Assembly (NCBI GenBank): GCA_024206155.1
Contig: JAAGZR010000141.1
Location: 1 to 35,857, forward strand
Reading direction: 5' to 3'
Length of the DNA: 35,857 nucleotides
Origin: Aliivibrio sp.
Lineage (GTDB): Bacteria > Pseudomonadota > Gammaproteobacteria > Enterobacterales > Vibrionaceae
Under the pieces are notes generated by a model that made no database searches, was not told where the DNA came from, and worked only from the letters and a program-made list of their open reading frames with translations. The position numbers and the translations under genes were made by a program. Shown here piece by piece: positions 27,167 through 34,872 of this stretch (within the stretch, counting starts at the first letter, position 1; every line of letters starts with the position of its first letter).

Positions 27167-27517
27167 ATGTCTGTTGTTATTTATCATAACCCTCGTTGCT
27201 CAAAAAGCCGTGAAACATTAGCACTAATAGAAGCGCAAGGCGTTACCCCTAAAATCGTAAAATATTTAGAAGAAACACCAAGTGTAGAAACATTAAAAAC
27301 CTTGTTTTCTCAGCTAGGGCTTTCCTCTGTTCGTGACATGATGAGAACAAAAGAAGCGGAATATAAAGCACAAAATCTAGGGGATAGTTCGGTAAGTAAT
27401 GAGCAACTTTTTGAGGCTATGGTTCAAACACCAAAATTGATTGAGCGCCCAATAGTCGCTCATGATAATCAAGCAAAAATTGGTCGTCCGCCTGAGCAAG
27501 TTCTAGAAATTTTATAA
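27167..27517 (+). CDS. Arsenate reductase-like protein (ArsC/YfgD family)
   Basis: The 116-residue product has the ArsC family motif NPRCSKSRETL with active cysteine C11, and the LIERPIVAHDNQAKIGRPPE end of glutaredoxin-linked arsenate reductases. It is the orthologue, by position after bepA, of enteric YfgD, whose true substrate is uncertain. No arsenite pump or ArsR gene is nearby, so a role in arsenic resistance is not shown by context. AAGGAAATAGT precedes the ATG, 16 bases after bepA. Confidence 0.9.
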   Translation: MSVVIYHNPRCSKSRETLALIEAQGVTPKIVKYLEETPSVETLKTLFSQLGLSSVRDMMRTKEAEYKAQNLGDSSVSNEQLFEAMVQTPKLIERPIVAHDNQAKIGRPPEQVLEIL

Positions 27518-27536
27518 TAGAAAGCAGGAAGTTATC

Positions 27537-27968
27537 ATGGATTCAGTTGAAATGAGCGCGAAAACAAAGCGCTATCGTTTTCTTGCATTATTTTGTAACT
27601 TAGCACTATTAGGTTTTGTTGCGTTTTGGCACAGTACCCTTTCTCCTCACCCACTGATAAACCCTTATGGGATTATGGTGGTGTGGATAATACCAATGCT
27701 TTTTCCACTTAAAGGGATTATCCAAGGGAAGCCTTATACTCATGCATGGGCAAACTTTATTTTAATGTTTTATTTCTTACATGGTTTAACGATTCTTTGG
27801 CTCGATGAGGGAGAGCGTTATCTAGCTCTGATTGAAGTTATCATTACCTCTGGTGCTTTTATTGGTAATATTTATTATGCTCGCTTACGAGGTAAGGAAT
27901 TAGGGTTAAAACTTAGACGTTTGTCTGAAGTCGAAAAAATTGAAAAAGGAAAATATACCGAACTCTAA
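27537..27968 (+). CDS. DUF2069 family membrane protein
   Basis: The 143-residue product has about four membrane spans (near 12-30, 43-60, 73-90 and 98-118) with the TYAWANF-like THAWANFILMFYFLHG core of DUF2069, and a basic tail. The function is unknown. AGGAAG precedes the ATG, 19 bases after the arsC-like gene, so it is the third gene of the bepA unit. A strong terminator follows. Confidence 0.85.
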   Translation: MDSVEMSAKTKRYRFLALFCNLALLGFVAFWHSTLSPHPLINPYGIMVVWIIPMLFPLKGIIQGKPYTHAWANFILMFYFLHGLTILWLDEGERYLALIEVIITSGAFIGNIYYARLRGKELGLKLRRLSEVEKIEKGKYTEL

Positions 27969-27990
27969 TTAAGGTTGAGCTTACAGACAC

Positions 27991-28023
27991 AAAAAAGGTG
28001 ACTATTGTATAGTCACCTTTTTT
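27991..28023. terminator. Bidirectional terminator after the DUF2069 gene
   Basis: A 14-bp perfect stem (AAAAAAGGTGACTA 27991-28004 with TAGTCACCTTTTTT 28010-28023) has a 5-base loop. It serves the convergent DUF2069 and DUF2066 genes. Confidence 0.9.
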
Positions 28024-28051
28024 ATTTATCATTATCGATGGTTTAAATGTA

Positions 28052-29212
28052 TTAACTTGCGCTGAGTTGATACTCATGAATAACAGATTTTGCTTCTTTA
28101 GCTTCTTCTGATTCAACTAAAGCGTCATTATCTTCTAATAATTTCTCAGACTCTTGCACGACGTCCTGACTCGCGCCTTCTGTGATAGCCATCTTTTCAA
28201 TCTCATCATTTACAACAGGGGCTTCCGGAATAAGTGAAATACGAGCATTTTTACTCAAAAACTCATCATTAAACTGTTGGTAATCCCCCAACAAGCTTAA
28301 TGTATAGGTCACTTTGTCCCCTTGAATGGTATTTATTTGCACACTTGCCACTGAATTCATTTGCTTTAATTGCTTCTCAATATTGAAGAAAGCACGTGTT
28401 GTATGGATGCCTTGAATAGATATGGTTTCAGAATCACTCGCCACTGCACCTAAGTTTTTAGTGTAGGTTTTAGCAAAATAATCACTCACTTCATTAACCA
28501 TATCAGCTAATTGAACAGAGCCAGATACACGACCTTCAAGCGGTTTTTTTGATGCGTTAACTAAATATTGAGGAGTAGTATCAAATAAAGTCCATGTTGA
28601 ACTATTGCCGCTCACTTTTACCACCAAAATTGCTTGTGGATTATAGCGCTCACTCGCATCTGCAATTGGTTTTTTAAAGTTACCCCATAAATCAGGGACC
28701 TCAATTGAAGTTACGTCGTCAAAATCCCCAACAGGGAACATGACAGGTAGGCCTCTCTCATTAGCTGCATCTTTAATTCGTCTAATTAAACTGTTGTTTG
28801 ACTGCTCCCAAATAATACTTCTTTGGAAATTATAGTCATTTACCACCCAAACCAAGACTGATTTACGTGGTGTTTCCCAAATACTTTGCTCTGCTTGAGT
28901 TAATAAATTCAACACCATCTTTGAGTTATAGCCTAACTTCATTGTACGAGGTGCGTCATCGTATTCAACAAAACTCATTTGTGTTACATAGCGTTCACTC
29001 TGCGTTAGCGCTTTCTTTATTACTTCATTTTGAGCAATATCGGTTTTTCCTGACACTTTGATCAGAACATTAACTAAACCATCTTGCTTAGCAATACTTT
29101 CTGCTTTTTCTGATCCTGTTAATTGCACTTCTGTATGAAAGAGATCGTTTGGCTGTTGAGCAAAAACAGGCCCTACAACCATACAAATTAATAAACACAA
29201 AATACGTAACAT
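28052..29212 (-). CDS. DUF2066 family exported protein
   Basis: The product (386 residues) starts at the ATG 29210-29212; one codon upstream is a TTG that is not preferred. A signal peptide (MLRILCLLICMVVGPVFA) is followed by the DUF2066 domain (VQLTGSEKAESIAKQDGLVNVLIKVSG onward), and a Glu/Asp-rich C-terminal tail (about 340-386). The mature protein has no cysteines apart from any at the signal and should be periplasmic. The function is unknown. It stands alone between the DUF2069 and uraA genes. Confidence 0.85.
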   Translation of the reverse strand: MLRILCLLICMVVGPVFAQQPNDLFHTEVQLTGSEKAESIAKQDGLVNVLIKVSGKTDIAQNEVIKKALTQSERYVTQMSFVEYDDAPRTMKLGYNSKMVLNLLTQAEQSIWETPRKSVLVWVVNDYNFQRSIIWEQSNNSLIRRIKDAANERGLPVMFPVGDFDDVTSIEVPDLWGNFKKPIADASERYNPQAILVVKVSGNSSTWTLFDTTPQYLVNASKKPLEGRVSGSVQLADMVNEVSDYFAKTYTKNLGAVASDSETISIQGIHTTRAFFNIEKQLKQMNSVASVQINTIQGDKVTYTLSLLGDYQQFNDEFLSKNARISLIPEAPVVNDEIEKMAITEGASQDVVQESEKLLEDNDALVESEEAKEAKSVIHEYQLSAS

Positions 29213-29244
29213 CAAATAACCTATGATTACTTTTATAATTTACT

Positions 29245-29275
29245 GCTGATAATAAGGGCTATCCCCTTATTCAGC
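29245..29275. promoter_or_regulatory. Hairpin in the DUF2066/uraA divergent region
   Basis: AATAAGGG (29251-29258) pairs with CCCTTATT (29264-29271); GCTG (29245-29248) and CAGC (29272-29275) add an outer stem across a two-base bulge. No T-run follows. It is close to the DUF2066 start and would lie in its leader or promoter. Confidence 0.4.
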
Positions 29276-29413
29276 AAGGATTCGAATTGACTCAGATCTA
29301 ACTTTCAAGCTAATTAGAGTCATACAACGCAGAAAAGTTTTATTTTTTCACGAGCTAAATCAAGATATTTATTAATGGAATAGTGATAGAATCCCTCAAA
29401 TTCATTACTGGAA

Positions 29414-30670
29414 ATGGAAATGCTATACAATTTGTTCCAAGGTTTTCAAATGCTGTTCGTTGCATTTGGTGCGCTCGTTCTTGTTCCCCTTCTTACTGGC
29501 TTAGACCCTAATGTTGCTCTGTTCGGTGCTGGTGTTGGTACCCTTATCTTCCAATTAGTTACTCGTCGCTCTGTTCCTATCTTCCTTGCCTCCTCTTTTG
29601 CCTTTATCGCTCCAATTATTTATGGCACTCAAACATGGGGCATTCCTGCGACTATGGGTGGCTTAATGGTTGCTGGATTTGTTTATGTCATTTTAGGCGC
29701 CGTGATTAAAGTGAGAGGCGTTGCTTTTATTCATAAATTACTGCCTCCTGTGGTTGTTGGTCCGGTCATCATGGTCATTGGTTTAGGGCTTGCTCCAACA
29801 GCAGTAAATATGGCTTTAGGTAAAACAGGCGATGGTGCATTTCAATTAGTTGATGGACAACTTGCTTTCTGGATTGCGGCGGCTTCGTTATTTACCACTA
29901 TTGCAGTGAGTGTTTTCTCTAAAGGCTTTTTCAAGCTGCTACCAATCCTCTCTGGTATTATTGTGGGTTATTCATTAAGCCTTATTTTTGGTGTAGTTGA
30001 TTTCACTCCAGTTCATCAAGCCGCTTGGTTTGCACTGCCTAATTTCACGTTTCCTGAATTTAATATTAATGCCATTCTGTTCATGATCCCAGTAGCAATT
30101 GCCCCAGCCGTTGAACACGTTGGTGATATGTTAGCTATCTCAAATGTAACCGGAAAAGATTACCTTAAAAAACCAGGATTGCACCGTACAATCACAGGTG
30201 ATGGCGTAGCAACAATGGCCGCATCATTAATCGGTGCTCCACCAAACACAACTTACAGCGAAGTAACTGGTGCAGTTATGCTAACTAAAGCCTTTAATCC
30301 TGTAATCATGACGTGGGCTGCGGTATGTGCCATTGTTCTTGCTTTGGTTGGTAAATTAGGTGCAATACTCCAAACTATTCCAGTACCCGTTATGGGCGGG
30401 ATTATGATTTTACTGTTTGGCTCGATTGCTACTGTTGGTTTAAATACTCTTATTAAAAACCAAGTAGACCTACATAAAGCACGCAATCTTACGATTGTTG
30501 GTGTAACGCTTGTGTTTGGTATCGGTGGTATGGCGGTAGGTATTGGTGACTTTAACCTTCAAGGCGTAAGTCTGTGTGGTATCGTTGCGATTGCGCTTAA
30601 CTTAATTCTTCCTAATGATTTAGGCGAAAGCCATGTTGTTGATAACGCACAAATGGAAGAAGATAAATAA
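29414..30670 (+). CDS. uraA: Uracil-proton symporter UraA
   Basis: UraA imports uracil across the inner membrane with protons. The 418-residue product matches the NCS2 family, with about 14 hydrophobic segments, the substrate-region motif [21 protein letters not shown] (the E-H pair near residues 234-236), and [20 protein letters not shown], the nucleobase-permease signature. The length is normal. It is convergent with upp, whose product converts the imported uracil to UMP. An ATG two codons downstream is an alternative start. In enteric bacteria upp and uraA are one operon; here they point at each other. Confidence 0.94.
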   Translation: MEMLYNLFQGFQMLFVAFGALVLVPLLTGLDPNVALFGAGVGTLIFQLVTRRSVPIFLASSFAFIAPIIYGTQTWGIPATMGGLMVAGFVYVILGAVIKVRGVAFIHKLLPPVVVGPVIMVIGLGLAPTAVNMALGKTGDGAFQLVDGQLAFWIAAASLFTTIAVSVFSKGFFKLLPILSGIIVGYSLSLIFGVVDFTPVHQAAWFALPNFTFPEFNINAILFMIPVAIAPAVEHVGDMLAISNVTGKDYLKKPGLHRTITGDGVATMAASLIGAPPNTTYSEVTGAVMLTKAFNPVIMTWAAVCAIVLALVGKLGAILQTIPVPVMGGIMILLFGSIATVGLNTLIKNQVDLHKARNLTIVGVTLVFGIGGMAVGIGDFNLQGVSLCGIVAIALNLILPNDLGESHVVDNAQMEEDK

Positions 30671-30711
30671 TACCAATTCCATAATGATCATCTAATTAGT
30701 TACATTGGTAT
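30670..30711. repeat. Short palindromic intergenic repeat (ATACCAAT...ATTGGTAT)
   Basis: ATACCAAT (30670-30677) and ATTGGTAT (30704-30711) bracket a 26-base AT-rich centre, starting on the last base of the uraA stop codon. Elements with these ends recur between genes in vibrios, from memory. Only this one complete copy is clear in the window. Confidence 0.45.
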
Positions 30712-30735
30712 AAATCTAGATTCTAATTAAATAAC

Positions 30736-30762
30736 AGGCTTGATGATTATCTCATCAAGCCT
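30736..30762 (+). terminator. Intrinsic terminator after uraA
   Basis: AGGCTTGATGA (30736-30746) pairs perfectly with TCATCAAGCCT (30752-30762) around TTATC, followed by TTTTT. It ends uraA before the convergent upp. Confidence 0.87.
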
Positions 30763-30794
30763 TTTTAAATTCTTAATTTTTCTAAGCTAGAAAA

Positions 30795-31421
30795 TTATTT
30801 AGTACCAAAAATCTTATCACCAGCATCGCCAAGGCCAGGTACGATGTAACCTTTGTCATTTAACTTCTCATCGATAGCGGCAGTATAAAGTTCTACATCT
30901 GGGTGTGCTTTTTCTAGCGCTTCAATACCTTCTGGAGCAGCAACAAGTACAAGGACTTTAAAATGCTTACAACCTTTCTCTTTTAAAAGATCTAGCGTAG
31001 CAATCATAGAACCGCCTGTTGCTAACATTGGGTCAACAACAAGAGCAATACGCTCATCAATGTTAGAGGCCAATTTATTGAAGTATGGTACTGGTTCTAA
31101 TGTTTCTTCATCACGGTAGATGCCAACAACACTGATACGCGCGCTTGGGATGTGCTCTAAAACGCCATCCATCATACCAAGACCAGCACGAAGAATTGGT
31201 ACTACTGTTACTTTTTTGCCTTTAATTTGGTCAACTTCAACAGGACCATTCCAGCCATTGATAGTTACTTTTTCTGTTTCAAAATCTGATGTTGCTTCAT
31301 ACGTTAGAAGGCTACCTACTTCTGTTGCTAATTCACGAAAACGCTTAGTGCTGATTTCGCCTTCACGCATTAAACCAATTTTGTGTTTTATTAGCGGATG
31401 TTTTACTTCAACAACTTTCAT
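30795..31421 (-). CDS. upp: Uracil phosphoribosyltransferase
   Basis: Upp makes UMP from uracil and PRPP in pyrimidine salvage. The product (208 residues from ATG 31419-31421, start [19 protein letters not shown]) is nearly identical in layout to the enteric enzyme. The PRPP loop is DPMLATGGS (about 130-138), and the uracil-binding end is [22 protein letters not shown] lies 6 bases upstream of this ATG; an in-frame start eight codons earlier has no support. It is convergent with uraA. Confidence 0.97.
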   Translation of the reverse strand: MKVVEVKHPLIKHKIGLMREGEISTKRFRELATEVGSLLTYEATSDFETEKVTINGWNGPVEVDQIKGKKVTVVPILRAGLGMMDGVLEHIPSARISVVGIYRDEETLEPVPYFNKLASNIDERIALVVDPMLATGGSMIATLDLLKEKGCKHFKVLVLVAAPEGIEALEKAHPDVELYTAAIDEKLNDKGYIVPGLGDAGDKIFGTK

Positions 31422-31572
31422 TTCAGACTCCAGATACTGATACATTAATCAAACCTTGTAATTATACATAATTTTGAATTGAAAAATGACGTTATAAGAA
31501 AATATTTTATACCTCTTAAAAGCATTTACTGAATTTATTATTTTTTATTACAAAATTTATGCAATTTTCCTT

Positions 31573-31588
31573 ACGCAAACGTTTCCCT
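31573..31588 (+). promoter_or_regulatory. PurR box upstream of purM
   Basis: ACGCAAACGTTTCCCT matches the PurR operator consensus (ACGCAAACGTTTTCNT) at all but one or two positions. It overlaps the -35 region of a candidate promoter with -10 box TAGAAT at 31605-31610, so purine-loaded PurR would block purM transcription. The short hairpin GGATTT/AAATCC (31616-31630) lies in the leader. Confidence 0.8.
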
Positions 31589-31652
31589 TTTTACATTGTG
31601 CTGTTAGAATGGCGCGGATTTTCGAAATCCAACCTATGGCGAGGACACCTCC

Positions 31653-32693
31653 GTGAGCGACAACAAAACTTCTCTTAGCTACAAAGATGCTGGTGTAGAC
31701 ATTGATGCTGGTAATGCACTTGTTGATCGAATTAAAGGCGTAGTAAAACGTACTCGTCGCCCTGAAGTAATGGGTGGCATTGGTGGTTTTGGTGCGCTAT
31801 GTGAACTTCCAACTAAATATAAACAACCTGTTTTAGTTTCTGGTACTGACGGCGTTGGTACTAAGTTACGTTTAGCGCTTGACCTAAATAAGCACGATAC
31901 TATCGGTATCGACTTAGTGGCAATGTGTGTTAATGACCTAATTGTACAAGGTGGTGAACCTCTTTTCTTCCTTGACTATTATGCAACGGGCAAGCTTGAC
32001 ATCGATGTGGCTGCCGAAGTAGTAACCGGTATCGGTGAAGGTTGTATTCAAGCAGGTTGTGCATTAATCGGTGGTGAAACTGCAGAGATGCCTGGCATGT
32101 ATGAAGGCGAAGACTACGACGTTGCTGGTTTCTGTGTTGGTGTTGTTGAAAAAGAAGATATCATCGATGGCACAAAAGTCGCTGCGGGTGATGCACTAAT
32201 TGCAGTTGGTTCAAGTGGCCCCCACTCAAATGGTTACTCATTAATCCGTAAAATCCTTGAAGTTTCAAACGCGGATCTTAATGAAGAGCTAAACGGAAAA
32301 ACCGTTGCAGCCCATCTTATTGAACCAACAAAGATCTACATTAAATCAGCACTTAAAATGATTGCAGAGCATGATATTCATGCTATCTCTCATATTACGG
32401 GTGGTGGCTTCTGGGAAAATATTCCACGCGTACTTCCTGAAGGAACAAAAGCGGTTGTTGATGGTAAGAGCTGGGAATGGCCTGCTATCTTTAACTGGCT
32501 ACAAGAAAAAGGTAACGTAGATACCTACGAAATGTACCGTACCTTTAACTGTGGTGTAGGCCTTGTTATTGCACTTCCAAAAGAACAAGCAGAACAAGCT
32601 GTTGCTCTACTAAATGCCGAAGGCGAAAACGCTTGGGTTATTGGTGAAGTGGCTACCGCTGAACAAGGTGAAGAGCAAGTAGAGATCCGTTAA
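31653..32693 (+). CDS. purM: Phosphoribosylformylglycinamidine cyclo-ligase (AIR synthetase)
   Basis: PurM closes the imidazole ring to make aminoimidazole ribotide in purine synthesis, using ATP. The 346-residue product is full length and starts [21 protein letters not shown], with the family's [41 protein letters not shown] and [14 protein letters not shown] motifs. The start codon is GTG (31653), supported by GAGGA 7 bases upstream and by matching the family N-terminus. It precedes purN, but a terminator hairpin separates them. Confidence 0.97.
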   Translation: MSDNKTSLSYKDAGVDIDAGNALVDRIKGVVKRTRRPEVMGGIGGFGALCELPTKYKQPVLVSGTDGVGTKLRLALDLNKHDTIGIDLVAMCVNDLIVQGGEPLFFLDYYATGKLDIDVAAEVVTGIGEGCIQAGCALIGGETAEMPGMYEGEDYDVAGFCVGVVEKEDIIDGTKVAAGDALIAVGSSGPHSNGYSLIRKILEVSNADLNEELNGKTVAAHLIEPTKIYIKSALKMIAEHDIHAISHITGGGFWENIPRVLPEGTKAVVDGKSWEWPAIFNWLQEKGNVDTYEMYRTFNCGVGLVIALPKEQAEQAVALLNAEGENAWVIGEVATAEQGEEQVEIR

Positions 32694-32736
32694 TCGGTGT
32701 CCACAAACTTTGAACTAGTTCATAAAGCATAAATAG

Positions 32737-32764
32737 AAAGGTGATCAATTATTCGATCACCTTT
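32737..32764 (+). terminator. Intrinsic terminator between purM and purN
   Basis: AAAGGTGATC (32737-32746) pairs with GATCACCTTT (32755-32764) around an 8-base loop, followed by TTT. It implies partial read-through or a separate promoter for purN in the next 67 bases. Confidence 0.8.
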
Positions 32765-32831
32765 TTTATATCTGCCATTTGTGCTCGAATGGTTACCATT
32801 ACTTAGTATTAAACAAAATAAGATAATTATA

Positions 32832-33470
32832 ATGAAAAATATTGTTGTATTAGTCTCAGGAAGTGGCAGCAACCTACAAGCGTTTATCGATGCTTGTGGT
32901 AATAATATCTCCAACGCCCGTATTACAGCGGTTATTTCAAATAAAAGTGATGCTTTTGGATTACAAAGAGCCATTAATGCTGGTATTAATGTTCACTCAT
33001 TAAGTGCAAAAGGATACGAGAATCGCGAGCAGTACGATCAAGCGCTAGCGACCCTTATCGATCTTCATCAGCCTGATGTGATTATTCTTGCTGGTTTTAT
33101 GCGTATTTTAAGTGAAGATTTTGTGCTTCGCTACCAAGGAAAAATGCTGAATATCCATCCTTCTCTTTTACCAAAATATACAGGATTACATACTCATCAA
33201 CGCGCAATTGATGCTGGTGATAAAGAACATGGCACCAGTGTTCATTTTGTTACCCCCGAGTTAGATGGCGGCCCAGTTATACTGCAAGCGAAAGTGCCAA
33301 TCTTTGAAAATGATACCGCAGAAGAGGTTGCATCACGCGTACAAGTTCAAGAGCATGTAATCTACCCAATGGTGGCTAAGTGGTTAATTGAAGAACGATT
33401 AATAATGCAAGATGGTAAAGCTATTTTGGATGGGAACGTATTGGGTCCGTCAGGATTGGAGACCGAATAA
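32832..33470 (+). CDS. purN: Phosphoribosylglycinamide formyltransferase
   Basis: PurN transfers a formyl group from 10-formyltetrahydrofolate to GAR in the third step of purine synthesis. The product (212 residues from ATG 32832) starts with the nucleotide-binding loop VLVSGSGSNLQAFIDAC. The catalytic motif is LNIHPSLLPKYTGLHTH (about 106-122; N, H and the later D of VTPELDGGPV form the active site). The frame is open upstream, but the family begins at this ATG. The ribosome binding site is weak. Confidence 0.96.
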   Translation: MKNIVVLVSGSGSNLQAFIDACGNNISNARITAVISNKSDAFGLQRAINAGINVHSLSAKGYENREQYDQALATLIDLHQPDVIILAGFMRILSEDFVLRYQGKMLNIHPSLLPKYTGLHTHQRAIDAGDKEHGTSVHFVTPELDGGPVILQAKVPIFENDTAEEVASRVQVQEHVIYPMVAKWLIEERLIMQDGKAILDGNVLGPSGLETE

Positions 33471-33487
33471 AAAATAATGTTAATGAC

Positions 33488-33517
33488 AATACCGCTCATT
33501 AAACAATGAGCGGTATT
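33488..33517. promoter_or_regulatory. Strong hairpin between purN and the solute-binding protein gene
   Basis: AATACCGCTCATT (33488-33500) pairs perfectly with AATGAGCGGTATT (33505-33517) around AAAC. It lies between two convergent stops but has no T-run on either strand. It may still end transcription weakly or protect transcript 3' ends. Confidence 0.5.
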
Positions 33518-33569
33518 AACTTAGTTGATGAACACTCTTACTTTACTTATGCAAGATTCAGTTTAATGA

Positions 33570-34862
33570 CTATTCGCAGCGAGCACTTTGGCGTTGACGG
33601 CTATTGATTTGCGGTCCGTACCACTGTTCTAAACCATGCTGCAATTGTTCAGCTGCTGTTTTAGGTGCTAATTTACCAGTCATTACATCAACCGTAGTAC
33701 TCCATATATTTTGCTCTAAGCTTGGTTGACCTCGAGATAAAATATGTGTTGAGCTTCGAATTGTAGAATCACAGGTTTCACGCCATGATATCATCTCTTC
33801 TGCAATCGGATCTTTCACTTCAAAGAAATGATTAGAAAGTGAGAAGAAACCTGACAGCTCATTGGTAAGCAATTCCGCAAATTCAGCCGTTGTCATCCAT
33901 TTCAAAAAGGTTTCCGCTGCTTCAGGGTTTTTAGTTCGTGCATTGATGCCCATACCAAGGTCGGTATGATCACTGAAATAGCATGCATCTCCTTGTTTTT
34001 CTACTGGTGGTGGAAATACACCCATGTTCATTTTGCCTTTAAAGGTTAAAATGTCCCATGATCCAGCGGGGAATACCGCAGCTTGTCCATTTACAAATAA
34101 GCTACGAGATTGACCGTAACCTCTATTCTCTGGAGCATCTCCCATATAATCTGCCCAACGAGCAAGCTGACTATATGTTTGCTGGTAAGGCAGGCTGTCC
34201 ATTCGCTCTTGACCTGAAAGTAGCCCATTTCGACCATCCTCACCTTTCCAATACGTTGGACCAATATTTTGGAAAGCTAACGCGTCCGTTTCCCACTTAT
34301 CTTTCAAACCCATTGCGAGCGGTAAATAATTTGCCTGCTTTGCTTTATCAAGAATTTGATAAAATTCAGCATTAGTCGTTGGCTCTTTCAAGTTCAACTT
34401 GGTAAATATGTCTTTATTATAAAAGAATCCATGTATTACCGATGCCATTGGCAAACAAAAGGTCTGAGCTCCAGAATCTGTTTGCCATGGTGTTTGAGCA
34501 AAACTTGGGAAGTTTTCTATCCCTTCCATTTCTGTTACTTCTTTAAGTAAACCTTTTTGGAATAATTCAAGAGAACCATCAAAAGGACGGCATGCAATCA
34601 AATCACCAGCCTGATCACTTGTAATACGTCGCTGCAAAAAACCAACAGGATCAGAGTTCCACTTAGCAACATCAGCCTCCGAAGGCGCAACATACTTCAC
34701 CGTAATCTCAGGGTGGTGCTTATTAAAAGCCGGAATGATTTTTTCATTCCAAATTGGGCCATCAGCACGCCACGATTCGATAATAACTGTCGTTTGTGCA
34801 TAAGTGTTACTTGCTGACAATGCTAGGCATGCAGCGATAGATAGATATTTAAACTTTTTCAT
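33570..34862 (-). CDS. Periplasmic solute-binding protein (extracellular sugar-type)
   Basis: The product (430 residues from ATG 34860-34862) has a signal peptide (MKKFKYLSIAACLALSASNTYA, cleavage before QTTVI) and the fold signature of family 1 carbohydrate-binding proteins: WRADGPIWNEKIIPAFNKHHPEI, later GQAAVFPAGSWD and MGINARTKNPEAAETFLKWM. The ligand is unknown. The mature part has several cysteines (near ACRPF, FCLPM, DACYF, ETCDS, and RCE at the end), suggesting disulfides. The frame continues upstream into the previous gene but the signal peptide fixes the start. No ABC permease or ATPase gene is visible; it follows a chemoreceptor gene by 10 bases, so it may act in chemotaxis. A transport role cannot be excluded. 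Confidence 0.88.
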   Translation of the reverse strand: MKKFKYLSIAACLALSASNTYAQTTVIIESWRADGPIWNEKIIPAFNKHHPEITVKYVAPSEADVAKWNSDPVGFLQRRITSDQAGDLIACRPFDGSLELFQKGLLKEVTEMEGIENFPSFAQTPWQTDSGAQTFCLPMASVIHGFFYNKDIFTKLNLKEPTTNAEFYQILDKAKQANYLPLAMGLKDKWETDALAFQNIGPTYWKGEDGRNGLLSGQERMDSLPYQQTYSQLARWADYMGDAPENRGYGQSRSLFVNGQAAVFPAGSWDILTFKGKMNMGVFPPPVEKQGDACYFSDHTDLGMGINARTKNPEAAETFLKWMTTAEFAELLTNELSGFFSLSNHFFEVKDPIAEEMISWRETCDSTIRSSTHILSRGQPSLEQNIWSTTVDVMTGKLAPKTAAEQLQHGLEQWYGPQINSRQRQSARCE

Positions 34863-34872
34863 TGCACCATTC

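Noticed and set aside
27167-27517. Arsenic-resistance operon
   Set aside because: Only an ArsC-family protein is present; without arsB/arsR neighbours and with the conserved bepA-yfgD context, a housekeeping role is more likely.
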